A DNA stretch of 25,540 bases, taken from positions 1-25,540 of the IMG/VR virus record IMGVR_UViG_3300046506_000486; one strand, 5' to 3'. How positions within the stretch are numbered: the first letter of the stretch is position 1; the number at the start of each line of letters is the position of its first letter. Shown here one piece after another: positions 7,760-14,848 of the stretch. This DNA comes from a virus. The notes under the pieces are model-generated. The model searched no databases. It had not been told where the DNA came from and saw only the letters and a program-made list of their open reading frames with translations. The position numbers were made by a program, and so were the translations under genes.

Positions 7760-8244
7760 GCGTGACGCTGGATGCCGAGGCGCTGAGCGCTGGGCTCGAC
7801 CGGCTGTCGTCGCAAGTGTCGGCTGCGGTCGAAGCCAAGGTGACGGCGGCGACCGCCGAGCTGCAACGGCATGTGATCGACGACAAGCTTCACGGTCAGA
7901 TGTTGAACGCGCGCACGGGTCGGCTGGCAAGCGCGGTCGAGCGCACGATCGAGGTCGAGGGCGACAGCATCGTCGGCGAGATATTCGTCAACGATAGCGT
8001 ACGTTACGCAGCAATTCTGGAACATGGTGGCAGCACGGCGCCGCACGACATCATGCCCGACAAGACCAAGGCGCTCGCCTTCGCGGCGGGTGGTAAGCAT
8101 GTTTTCGCGCGGGTGGTTCACCATCCCGGATCGCGTTTTCCGGCGCGTCCCTATCTGGCTAGCGCGCTGAATGACGAGGCTGAAGAGATCGCCGCGGCGC
8201 TGAAATCGGCAGCAATCACGGCGGCGCAGGAGGCGATCGGATGA
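7756..8244 (+). CDS. HK97 gp10-like head-tail joining protein
   Basis: The product has 162 aa and starts in an ATGA overlap with the connector gene. It resembles the HK97 gp10 family of small head-tail joining or tail-completion proteins: an N-terminal helical region (LSAGLDRLSSQVSAAVEAKV), the signature NARTGRLASAVERTIEVEG (about residues 54-72), a strand with VRYAAILEHGGSTAPHDIMP (the conserved Y-A-x-x-x-E-x-G), and the ending HHPGSRFPARPYLASALND. The G-x-x-x-x-P-A-R-P-Y-L motif is diagnostic for the family. The stop overlaps the next start at 8241. Confidence 0.86.
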   Translation: MSVTLDAEALSAGLDRLSSQVSAAVEAKVTAATAELQRHVIDDKLHGQMLNARTGRLASAVERTIEVEGDSIVGEIFVNDSVRYAAILEHGGSTAPHDIMPDKTKALAFAAGGKHVFARVVHHPGSRFPARPYLASALNDEAEEIAAALKSAAITAAQEAIG

Positions 8245-8672
8245 CCAGTCGCAACCAGCTGTTCGATGCGTTGCTGGCGCTCGGCGACGTGCGTTGGGGC
8301 AATGACGAAGGCTTCGTCGAACGCTCGCGCCGGCTCAAGATGTGGGACAAGGCACCGGTGCCCGGATTGTACCAGATCGAGGGTACCGAGACGGTTGCCT
8401 CGCTCGATGGGCAGCTCGACAAGCACAGCCTGCGCGCCAGCTGGATCATCTATCATCGCGGCGGCAAGGACCAAGCGGCGACCCCCGCAGAAACCAGCAA
8501 CGCGATCCTCGACGCGATCGAGGCGGCGTTTCGCCCCGCGCTTCCCGGTGCGCGGCAGACGCTCGGCGGGCTCGCTTATCGGGCATTTATCGACGGCACG
8601 ATCCACAAGGACAATGGCGACCTGGACGGTCAGGCCATGCTGATCGTCCCCATCACCATCATCCTTCCCTGA
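8241..8672 (+). CDS. Putative tail terminator / tail completion protein
   Basis: This 143-aa protein starts in an ATGA overlap with the gp10-like gene. Residues 1-15 form a helix (RNQLFDALLALGDVRW), then come beta strands PGLYQIEGTETV and RASWIIYHRGGKD, a central helix (ETSNAILDAIEAAF) and a final strand with hydrophobic end (GQAMLIVPITIILP). Alpha/beta order, size and place (between the gp10-like gene and the tail tube) match tail terminator proteins such as lambda gpU or the minor tail proteins found here in other siphophages. The identity is based mainly on synteny and secondary-structure pattern; sequence similarity to a named family is not obvious to me. Confidence 0.6.
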   Translation: MTSRNQLFDALLALGDVRWGNDEGFVERSRRLKMWDKAPVPGLYQIEGTETVASLDGQLDKHSLRASWIIYHRGGKDQAATPAETSNAILDAIEAAFRPALPGARQTLGGLAYRAFIDGTIHKDNGDLDGQAMLIVPITIILP

Positions 8673-8689
8673 CGATAACGGAGACACCA

Positions 8690-8923
8690 ATGGCACGATC
8701 GCAATCCGCCGCGGCCGATACCGATCCCCCAACGCCGACGGCGGACGGCGATCCGACGACCTCCCCCAGGCCGCTGCGCTTCGCGGCGCCGGCCCATGTC
8801 AGTGCGATCACGCTGTCGACCGAGCGCGAGATCCATGTCGAGGACGGCGTGCTCACCGTACCCGACGACCTGAGCGACGACGAGCGGCGCCAAATCGTGC
8901 GCGCGGGTTTCACCGCCACCTAG
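8690..8923 (+). CDS. Small phage protein (77 aa) before the tail tube gene
   Basis: The ATG at 8690 has a ggaga Shine-Dalgarno 8 bases upstream. The first 30 residues are low-complexity (Ala, Asp, Pro, Thr). The rest contains RFAAPAHVSAITLSTEREIH and then EDGVLTVPDDLSDDERRQIV and RAGFTAT at the end. This strand-strand-helix-GF pattern is like the 64-aa product at 7000 and like short uncharacterised proteins near tail genes of other phages. No function is known to me. It sits directly upstream of an intrinsic terminator. Confidence 0.62.
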   Translation: MARSQSAAADTDPPTPTADGDPTTSPRPLRFAAPAHVSAITLSTEREIHVEDGVLTVPDDLSDDERRQIVRAGFTAT

Positions 8924-8954
8924 TTACCAATCACTTTCAACCACGAACGCCAAT

Positions 8955-8976
8955 GCCCGCTTCTTGCGGGCTTTTT
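8955..8976 (+). terminator. Intrinsic terminator upstream of the tail tube gene
   Basis: GCCCGC (8955-8960), a TTCTT loop and GCGGGC (8966-8971) form a perfect 6-bp stem followed by TTTTT. Flanking CAAT/ATTG can extend the stem across the U-run. It separates the joining module from the tail module, and the tube gene starts only 15 bases downstream. Confidence 0.85.
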
Positions 8977-8990
8977 ATTGGAGAATTGGC

Positions 8991-9752
8991 ATGGCCATGT
9001 ACAATTTCGGTGCCGGGGTGCTGTGGGGCACGCCGACCTTTGACGCGACGGGCGCGGCGATCGCCAACCCCACGCCGCTGATGCTGGCGGTGACGCAGGA
9101 AGTCTCGATCGACATCAGCGGTGACATCAAGGAGCTGTACGGCTCCAACCAGTTCCCGGTCGCGGTCGGGCGGGGCAAGATGAAGATCACCGGCAAGGCC
9201 AAATACGGCCAGTTCAACGGCGCGGTGATGAACAGCCTGTTCTTCGGCCAGACAGTGACGTCGAGCCTGTACAGCATCGTCAACGACGTCACCGGCGCCA
9301 CGATTCCGGCGACGCCCTTCACGATCACGCCGACCGTGCCGGCCAGCGGCACCTGGGCGGGCGACCTGGGCGTGCGCGACTCCGCTGGTAATCCGATGAC
9401 GCGCGTCGCCTCCGCCCCCACCGCCGGCCAATATAGCGTTACCGCCGGCGCCTATCTGTTCTCGACCGCGGACACCGGCAAAGTGGTTTTCATCAACTAC
9501 AGCTATACCGCGACCTCCACTGTCGCGAAAACCTCGGTCGTGCAGAACATCCAGATGGGTCAGGCGCCAACCTTTCGCGCCGACTTCTTCAATCAGCTGG
9601 GTGGCAACGGCCTGGCGCTGACCCTGTTCGCTTGCGTCTCGAACAAGCTGGCGCTGCAGACCAAGGTCGATGACTTCATGATCCCGGAACTCGATTTCTC
9701 GGCATTCGCCGATCCGTCGGGCAACGTGCTGAAATGGGGGTCGGCGCAGTAA
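8991..9752 (+). CDS. Major tail tube protein
   Basis: The protein of 253 aa starts at ATG 8991, 7 bases after GGAG; the ATG at 8997 is too far from it. The beta-rich sequence with alternating polar and hydrophobic residues fits a tail tube subunit that stacks as hexamers around the tape measure. Visible stretches are YNFGAGVLWGTPTFDATG, TQEVSIDISGDIKELYGSNQ, RGKMKITGKAKYGQFNG and KVVFINYSYTATSTVAKTSV, and the C-terminal half has LALTLFACVSNKLALQTKVD. The pattern VDISGD-x-KELYGSNQFP with KMKITGKA is common in siphophage tube proteins. It lies immediately before the tail assembly chaperone, as expected. It is preceded by its own terminator, so a separate promoter may lie within the upstream region. 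Confidence 0.82.
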   Translation: MAMYNFGAGVLWGTPTFDATGAAIANPTPLMLAVTQEVSIDISGDIKELYGSNQFPVAVGRGKMKITGKAKYGQFNGAVMNSLFFGQTVTSSLYSIVNDVTGATIPATPFTITPTVPASGTWAGDLGVRDSAGNPMTRVASAPTAGQYSVTAGAYLFSTADTGKVVFINYSYTATSTVAKTSVVQNIQMGQAPTFRADFFNQLGGNGLALTLFACVSNKLALQTKVDDFMIPELDFSAFADPSGNVLKWGSAQ

Positions 9753-9753
9753 C

Positions 9754-10128
9754 ATGGCGACCATCCACATTCTGGGGCGCGATTTCGCGATCGCGCCCTA
9801 CAAGCTCGGCGAGCTACGCCGGGCCGCGCCCTTCATCGACAACATCCAGCGCAAGACCGATGGCAGCGGATCGCTGTCCGACCTGATGGATTCGGCGGTT
9901 GATCTGCTTAACGTGCTGTCGATCGGGCTGGTCAAGATCGACCCCGTGCTGACCGCCGATTATCTGGAGGCGAACGTGTCGATGGACGAGTTCGTCGGGC
10001 TGCAGACCGCCTTTCTGGATCTGAGTGAGGAATCGGGACTAAAGCGCAAGGGGGAAGCGACGGCTCCCTCGGTGCCGGCGCCGGAGGGAGCCTCGAGCAC
10101 GGACTTGCCGAGCTTGTCCACGACCTGA
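9754..10128 (+). CDS. Tail assembly chaperone, short (G-type) form
   Basis: This is the unshifted product, 124 aa. It is expected to bind the tape measure and keep it soluble during tail assembly, as lambda gpG does; it is not normally part of the virion. The N-terminus (MATIHILGRDFAIAPYKLGE) and helices LSDLMDSAVDLLNVLSIGLV and FVGLQTAFLDLSEESGLKRK fit the small helical G-type proteins. After residue 100 the sequence becomes low-complexity (EATAPSVPAPEGASSTDLPS), which is the part read only when no frameshift occurs. The gene begins two bases after the tube gene stop. The slippery site and stem-loop for the long form lie inside its 3' end. Function is inferred from position and the frameshift arrangement. 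Confidence 0.85.
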   Translation: MATIHILGRDFAIAPYKLGELRRAAPFIDNIQRKTDGSGSLSDLMDSAVDLLNVLSIGLVKIDPVLTADYLEANVSMDEFVGLQTAFLDLSEESGLKRKGEATAPSVPAPEGASSTDLPSLSTT

Positions 10129-10439
10129 TCGCTGCCGGAATCGAAGGCGGATCGAAGACCGCGATCGAACGCGATTGGGGGCTGGCCGATGTCGATGCCC
10201 AGCATCAGACTTGGCGGCGGACCGGCCCGCCGCTCAATATCGCCGCGGTCGCGATTGCGCGAGCGCTGGGAGTCGACCTGATCCCCAGTGCCGACCGCAA
10301 TTCGGCCGAGACGCGTACACTCTCGCCGAACCAACCCACGCTCGCACGCCTTTCCGCTGAGATCGCGATGCCCGTCGCCGGCGGCGATACGGCCGCAACA
10401 TCGCGCGCGATACTCCAAAGACTGAAGGACATGTCATGA
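9754..10439 (+). CDS. Tail assembly chaperone, -1 frameshifted (GT-type) form
   Basis: The -1 frame is open from 10029 (after TGA at 10026) to TGA at 10437-10439 and has no ATG, GTG or TTG before ATG 10353, near its end. It nevertheless encodes a protein-like sequence: EHGLAELVHDLIAAGIEGGS, IERDWGLADVDAQHQTWRRT, LNIAAVAIARALGVDLIPS, ARLSAEIAM. If ribosomes slip back one base at the G-run 10050-10054, the fusion is about 228 residues: the first 100 of the short form, a Gly/Ser linker (GSDGSLGAGAGGS), then the T-type domain. In lambda the T domain recruits the tail tube subunit. Its stop overlaps the tape measure start (ATGA at 10436), as usual. The evidence is strong for translation by -1 shift; the exact slip codon is inferred. 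Confidence 0.83.
10050..10092 (+). promoter_or_regulatory. Programmed -1 ribosomal frameshift signal
   Basis: Five G residues (10050-10054) precede AA, in zero frame aaG GGG GAA. After a 5-base spacer (10057-10061) there is a perfect 9-bp stem, 10062-10070 (ggctccctc) with 10084-10092 (gagggagcc). Its inner part can form four more pairs around a CCGG loop. Slip of the P-site GGG gives GGG again; the A-site glutamate tRNA could re-pair with GGA using one G-U pair. The heptamer is therefore not the canonical X XXY YYZ, but spacer and stem are in the usual range. Confidence 0.75.
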
Positions 10440-13400
10440 GCGATACCGTCTCCATCCGGATCACGGCCGACACATCCGGAGTCGAGGCGGGCATACAAGA
10501 GGTCCGCGGCGATCTGGGCGAGCTGAAGAGCACGGTCCAGGGCGCCGCGGCCAGCATGAGCGAAGGTTTTGCCGGGATGCGCGGCGCGGTCGAGCGCAGC
10601 GCTCAGTCGATGGATGCGCTGACCGCTAGCATGCGCGGGTTGAGGCCGCAGGAGATCGTGGCCGGCCTGAACGAAATGGCCAGCACGCTGAAGCAAAACA
10701 GCGCGGCACTGCAGGAAATGACCACCAAGTCCGGCGAGGGCAAAAGCGGATTCGGCAAGCTGGTCGAAGGGATCAAGGGCGCTGCCGGCGTCGCCGGCGA
10801 ATTGTACGAAGCGGGCAAGCAGGCTGCCCAGGCGATCGTGGCAATGGGGGAATCGTCCGAGAAGGTCAGCGTGCTGTCGAAGCAACTCGGTATGTCGACG
10901 CACGAGGTGCAGCAATTGCAGGCGATGGCGCAGGCGACCGGCACCGACTTCACCAAGCTGTCGCAAAGCACGGCCACGCTGGACAAGAATTTCAAGCAGA
11001 CCCCCAACACTTTCAAGACTCTTGGGATCGACATCAAGGCCGGCGCGGATCAGATGACGATCCTGACCACGGTCGCCGACAAATTCGCCAAGACCGCCGA
11101 TGGCCCGCAGAAAACCGCGATGGCGATCAAGCTGATGGGCCAGGCCGGCGCCGAGACGATCCCCTTCCTGAACCAGGGTGGCGCGGCGATCAGCGCGCTT
11201 GCGCAGAAGACCGATGCTTATGGCGCCGCCAATGACGGCGCGGTCGCCAGCGGGACGAAATTGGGCGAGTCGGTCAACGAAGCGCAGATCGCCTGGACCG
11301 GCGTCACCCAGACGTTGACCTCGGCGCTCGCGCCGGTGGCGACCGTGATCGTCGACCGCTTCAACGAGCTCGCCAAGGCTTTCACGCAGAGCTATGCCAG
11401 CGGCGGTCTGGTCAAAACGATTTTCGACCTGTTGACCGGTGCTATCGAGGGCGTCGGTGAGATCATCAACACGCTCGGCACGGCCTTCGCAGACCTTTGG
11501 CAGATCAGCGGCGCGGGCGGGCTGAACTGGTCTGAAATCCAGCATACCGTCATGAACGTCGTGATCACCGCGATCAAGACAGTGGTCGCCGCAATCGTCG
11601 CGCTCGCGATCAGCTTCAAGATAGAGTTCGACCTGATCGTCGGCTATGCGCTCGACTGGTGGGGCAAGTTGAAGGAGGCGTTCGATTTCGCCGGGTTGGG
11701 CATCGAGGCCATCAAGAAGACGTTCCAGCTCTTCGGCCAGGTGGCCTATGATGCGCTGACGCTCCACTGGGGCTCGATCGCCTCCGACTGGGACAAGGGG
11801 CTTGCCGACATCGATGCCACCGTCCGCCGCCGCGGCGCTCAGATCGTCGGCGACGCCAAGAAGGCAAGCGAGCAGGCCCAAGGCTATTTCCGCGCGGCGG
11901 TCGATCTGCAAAAGAACGCGCCCGGAATGCTCGCCGGCGTTCTGAACAAGACGCCGCCGCCGCCGCCGAGCGGCGTCGCCACGCCGACGCCAACTCCAAC
12001 ACCGACGCCGACGCCGACGCCGAGCCCGGGTCGCGGTAATGCCGGCGGCGGTGGCGCAGCGAAGCCGCAAAGCCGGATGAACGAGTGGCAAACGGCACTC
12101 GACGAAAAGAAGCTGGCCATCCAGGACGAAGCCGACACGGAAGGAAAGGTCCGTCAGATGTCGCTCCAGGAGGAGCACGCCTACTGGCAGAACATCCTCG
12201 ACACGGTGAAAATGTCAAAGAGCGAGGAAACGGCCGTCAAACGCAAGGCAACTGAAACCAGCATCGCCATGCATGAGGAGGAATTCCAAGCTAAGGTGGA
12301 GAAGCTCCGCAAGGAGCTTGATCTCGCGCACGGCAACGTCGAAGAAGAAAAGAAAATAGGTAAGGAGATCGTCGACGCGACCAAGGCGCGTTACGGCGAA
12401 GAATCGAAACAGGCGCGGGATACCGAAAAGCAGATCACGGACTATCTGCAGCACGAGGCGGACGAGCGCCGGCGGATTCAGGACGACTATTTCAAGCATG
12501 TCGCCGAAATGCGGCATGGCGAGATTGATGACGCCCAGGCTCAGGCCGAATTTCTCAACCAGATGGGCTTAATGAGCGATGCTCAGCTGCTCCAGCAGCA
12601 GAAGAAATTCGAAGATGATCGATACAATATCGATCGCGGCGAATTGGTCCGCAAGCTCAGCCTTCTCAAGGCCGACCCGACCACCAATCCTGATGCGATC
12701 ACAGCTCAGAATGCCAAGATCGAGCAACTCAACCAACAGCATCAGCTCCGGATCAACGAAACCAACCGGAAGGCCGTTCTGCAGCGGACTCAGATCGAAC
12801 GCCAGGCGATCAACCAGATCGCCGCGGGCTGGGCGCAGGGCATCGCAAAGATGGTCACCCTGCAGCAGGGTTTCACCGCGACGATCAAGGGTCTGTGGCA
12901 GACCGTTCAGCAGGCGATCGGCGACATGATCGCCAAGATACTGGAAAAATGGCTGTCGCAGGAAATGATCGCCCTCGCGACCAAGATTGGATTGCTCAAG
13001 ACCGAAACGGCAACGACGGTGGAGGCGGAGTCCGCAAAGGCCGGTGCCGGCGGGACTGCATCAATGGCTGCCGCGCCATTCCCGATGAACCTTGCCGCTG
13101 CCGGGTTCGGCGCATCCATGTCGGCGTTGGCAGGCAGCTATGCGTCGATGGTTGCATTTGACGTTGGCGCCTACGACCTCAGCAGCGACGGCATCGGCAT
13201 GCTCCACAAGGGCGAGACGATCATCCCGGCGGACCAGGCAGGCGGTTGGCGCAATGTGATGGGCCTGTTCGCTTCAATGCCGACCTTCGGCGTGCCGTCG
13301 CTGGGGTTCGGTGCTGGCGCAAACAATAACGCGCCGGCAGCGGCCAACGACGGCGGCGTGTCGGGTGGTGGGTACCATTACCACGATCATAGCGCGCGCG

Positions 13401-13501
13401 GCCTGTCCGAAGCGCAGATCATCGCCAACCGGAACGCCTTCGCCAAGGCCATGAAGATGGCACACCGCGAGGGCAAGCTGGGCTTCTCTCTGCCGGGTTA
13501 G
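10436..13501 (+). CDS. Tail tape measure protein
   Basis: At 1021 aa this is the largest head/tail assembly protein before the tip module. It sets tail length and is extended inside the tube. The N-terminus (SDTVSIRITADTSGVEAGIQ, EVRGDLGELKST) is typical of tape measures. Long helical regions rich in Ala, Lys, Glu and Gln follow. A hydrophobic stretch lies at about residues 376-410 (VVITAIKTVVAAIVALAISF, then LIVGYALDWW), as in tape measures that insert into the membrane. A Pro-Thr repeat hinge is at about 509-532. A charged coiled-coil section (LQEEHAYWQNILDTVKMSKS onward) leads to the C-terminus with YHYHDHSARGLSEAQIIANR. By the usual relation of about 1.5 angstrom per residue, the tail would be roughly 150 nm (inference). 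It starts in ATGA overlap with the chaperone and its TAG overlaps the stop of the convergent gene. Confidence 0.93.
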   Translation: MSDTVSIRITADTSGVEAGIQEVRGDLGELKSTVQGAAASMSEGFAGMRGAVERSAQSMDALTASMRGLRPQEIVAGLNEMASTLKQNSAALQEMTTKSGEGKSGFGKLVEGIKGAAGVAGELYEAGKQAAQAIVAMGESSEKVSVLSKQLGMSTHEVQQLQAMAQATGTDFTKLSQSTATLDKNFKQTPNTFKTLGIDIKAGADQMTILTTVADKFAKTADGPQKTAMAIKLMGQAGAETIPFLNQGGAAISALAQKTDAYGAANDGAVASGTKLGESVNEAQIAWTGVTQTLTSALAPVATVIVDRFNELAKAFTQSYASGGLVKTIFDLLTGAIEGVGEIINTLGTAFADLWQISGAGGLNWSEIQHTVMNVVITAIKTVVAAIVALAISFKIEFDLIVGYALDWWGKLKEAFDFAGLGIEAIKKTFQLFGQVAYDALTLHWGSIASDWDKGLADIDATVRRRGAQIVGDAKKASEQAQGYFRAAVDLQKNAPGMLAGVLNKTPPPPPSGVATPTPTPTPTPTPTPSPGRGNAGGGGAAKPQSRMNEWQTALDEKKLAIQDEADTEGKVRQMSLQEEHAYWQNILDTVKMSKSEETAVKRKATETSIAMHEEEFQAKVEKLRKELDLAHGNVEEEKKIGKEIVDATKARYGEESKQARDTEKQITDYLQHEADERRRIQDDYFKHVAEMRHGEIDDAQAQAEFLNQMGLMSDAQLLQQQKKFEDDRYNIDRGELVRKLSLLKADPTTNPDAITAQNAKIEQLNQQHQLRINETNRKAVLQRTQIERQAINQIAAGWAQGIAKMVTLQQGFTATIKGLWQTVQQAIGDMIAKILEKWLSQEMIALATKIGLLKTETATTVEAESAKAGAGGTASMAAAPFPMNLAAAGFGASMSALAGSYASMVAFDVGAYDLSSDGIGMLHKGETIIPADQAGGWRNVMGLFASMPTFGVPSLGFGAGANNNAPAAANDGGVSGGGYHYHDHSARGLSEAQIIANRNAFAKAMKMAHREGKLGFSLPG
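11981..12025 (+). repeat. acGCCG-type tandem repeat coding a Pro-Thr hinge in the tape measure
   Basis: A (Pro-Thr)n tract of about seven units, preceded at 11951-11967 by a CCG run coding PPPPP. It divides the N-terminal and C-terminal coiled-coil halves of the tape measure and can vary in length by slippage. Confidence 0.7.
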
Positions 13502-14238
13502 CGCTTGGCTCGGAAGGGTATTTCGAACGAAATTGATGAGCCTCCGTAAGAGCCCGTGCTTGGGGATACGCCGGCGATCGACCCTGCCATCACGCTGACG
13601 CCGCACATTTCAGTATCGCCGAACATGCCGGATGAGCCACGCGGGCCCGAAGGCGTTTCCCTATACTCTTCCCGGCTTGCCCGCTGTTTCTGCATCGCGT
13701 CATATCGGCGGTAGAAGGCTAGACGGTCAGTCCCAACACATGCCGGCCCAAGGACCGCGGTGGCGAGTTCGAATATGTGTGTGTTGTCCCAATCCGATTG
13801 GGTTTGAGCCAGCAACGGGGCGTGCTTCAGGAAAAACTTCACGCTGCTAACGTGTTCCCCATCGTTCAAATCCATCTCCGCGCGCAATACGTTCGGTCCG
13901 AAGATGTCCTTGTCGCGCGATCCAAACTGGACGAGGAATTCCATAAATTGCGAGATCGGGCGTCCATCGATGTCGTGCTCGACCGGCTTCGGAAGCTTAA
14001 AACCGCCACTCATCCAAACCGGCTCGGTCGTGACCACCACGCCGAAGCTCAAGGTCGCGAGACAGGTCACGGCGTCCGCGCCGAGGCACTTTCTTGCTGC
14101 GGGGTCTTGGCGGAGCTGGTCGGATCGAGCCTTGATTGCCGCAACGGCCGCCGCGTTTTCTTTTTTGTCCTTATTGTCAGCTGCAGCCGGCGTCGCGACC
14201 ATGGCAAGCGCGATCGGCGCGATCATCCATCTTAACAT
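13498..14238 (-). CDS. Secreted protein of unknown function (antisense accessory gene)
   Basis: The 246-aa minus-strand product starts at ATG 14238, preceded by a strong Shine-Dalgarno (ggaggaga, 5-6 bases upstream on that strand). It begins with a classical signal peptide: MLRWMIAPIALAMVATPAAA, then DNKDKKE, with likely cleavage after Ala20. The mature protein has a charged helix (AIKARSDQLRQDPAARK), several Cys residues (LGADAVTCLATLSFG, GPACVGTDRL, FGDTEMCGVSV) that may form disulfides in the periplasm, and a Gly/Ser-rich C-terminus. I recognise no family. It is transcribed against the late genes, and its TAA overlaps the tape measure stop. Signal peptide plus orientation suggest expression in the lysogen, and export to the periplasm or beyond. 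Confidence 0.72.
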   Translation of the reverse strand: MLRWMIAPIALAMVATPAAADNKDKKENAAAVAAIKARSDQLRQDPAARKCLGADAVTCLATLSFGVVVTTEPVWMSGGFKLPKPVEHDIDGRPISQFMEFLVQFGSRDKDIFGPNVLRAEMDLNDGEHVSSVKFFLKHAPLLAQTQSDWDNTHIFELATAVLGPACVGTDRLAFYRRYDAMQKQRASREEYRETPSGPRGSSGMFGDTEMCGVSVMAGSIAGVSPSTGSYGGSSISFEIPFRAKR

Positions 14239-14334
14239 TTGTCTCTCCTCCGGTTGACCTAACCGTGGACGCAGGCTTGGCATCACGGTCGATGCGATGG
14301 GCGGTTGTCCAAGACGCCCGACAGACGAGCCGGA

Positions 14335-14502
14335 TCAGGTCGTGAAAAGGAAATTGCAATGGCGGCAAGCGGTCGGCTTGCGACCCGTCAACAGGATCAG
14401 CAAGCCGATGGGAAAGAACACGATAGCTATCGCGATTTTAAGGCACCCGAATCCTGCGCGCGGCGTCACGCTCCGGCATTGCGGACATGAAATCTGACCC
14501 AT
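14335..14502 (-). CDS. 55-aa membrane zinc-ribbon peptide, LITAF/BRI3-like arrangement
   Basis: The ATG at 14502 is chosen because the conserved part starts right after it. The peptide has a CPQC pair (Cys6, Cys9), a short linker, a hydrophobic segment of about 20 residues (residues 20-39, LKIAIAIVFFPIGLLILLTG), then CRHC (Cys46, Cys49) and NFLFTT. Two CxxC knuckles flanking a membrane-inserted segment is the layout of LITAF and BRI3-type domains, in which the knuckles join into one zinc site on the cytosolic face. Longer in-frame starts (to 14616) add an unrelated N-terminus. The gene follows the same strand as the secreted-protein gene, 96 bases upstream of it. Function is unknown; the zinc site is inferred from the Cys spacing. 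Confidence 0.62.
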   Translation of the reverse strand: MGQISCPQCRSVTPRAGFGCLKIAIAIVFFPIGLLILLTGRKPTACRHCNFLFTT

Positions 14503-14848
14503 TGACCTGTTTCCCCCTGTTGCCGTCGCAATGCGAATTCCGGCTGCCGCGGTCAACATCCAAAATGACGAACGCGTCGCGCATACCCTTGAGACCATGT
14601 CCAAATTGCTGACCACGAAACTAGCGCCATGCGATGGCCGCGCAAGCGGGCCTAGCGACCGATAGCTCCAATATGGATGCGATCCTCAGGCCGGAGTTGC
14701 TTATTAAGCTGTGCGACGAAGCGCGCCGCCGGCTCCGTAAGTGGAGCCAGCGTGCACCAGTGATCACGTCCGCGCCTCAGCAACGGCGACAACATTGTGC
14801 TCGATCGCTCCTGCGGTCAGCGCCGCCACGTATTGATTGGAGACGAGA
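14503..14848. other. 346-base gap without a convincing gene
   Basis: No supported gene. A 98-codon + strand frame (14634-14930) overlaps the next gene by about 80 bases and becomes Arg-rich like a shadow frame, so it is not called. A 6-bp inverted repeat (GGCTCC 14731-14736, GGAGCC 14743-14748) lacks a T-run. The gap probably holds the promoter of the minus-strand pair and possibly one for the tail-tip genes, but no clear -35/-10 pair could be pointed out. It may also carry decayed remnants of an insertion. Confidence 0.5.

Noticed and set aside
10205-12178. 657-codon minus-strand open frame
   Set aside because: It lies entirely antisense to the tail chaperone and tape measure genes, is rich in Arg, Leu, Asp and His as expected from mirrored high-GC codons, and shows no domain or ribosome binding site.
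14731-14748. 6-bp inverted repeat as a terminator
   Set aside because: No T-run on either strand after the stem and no gene end next to it.
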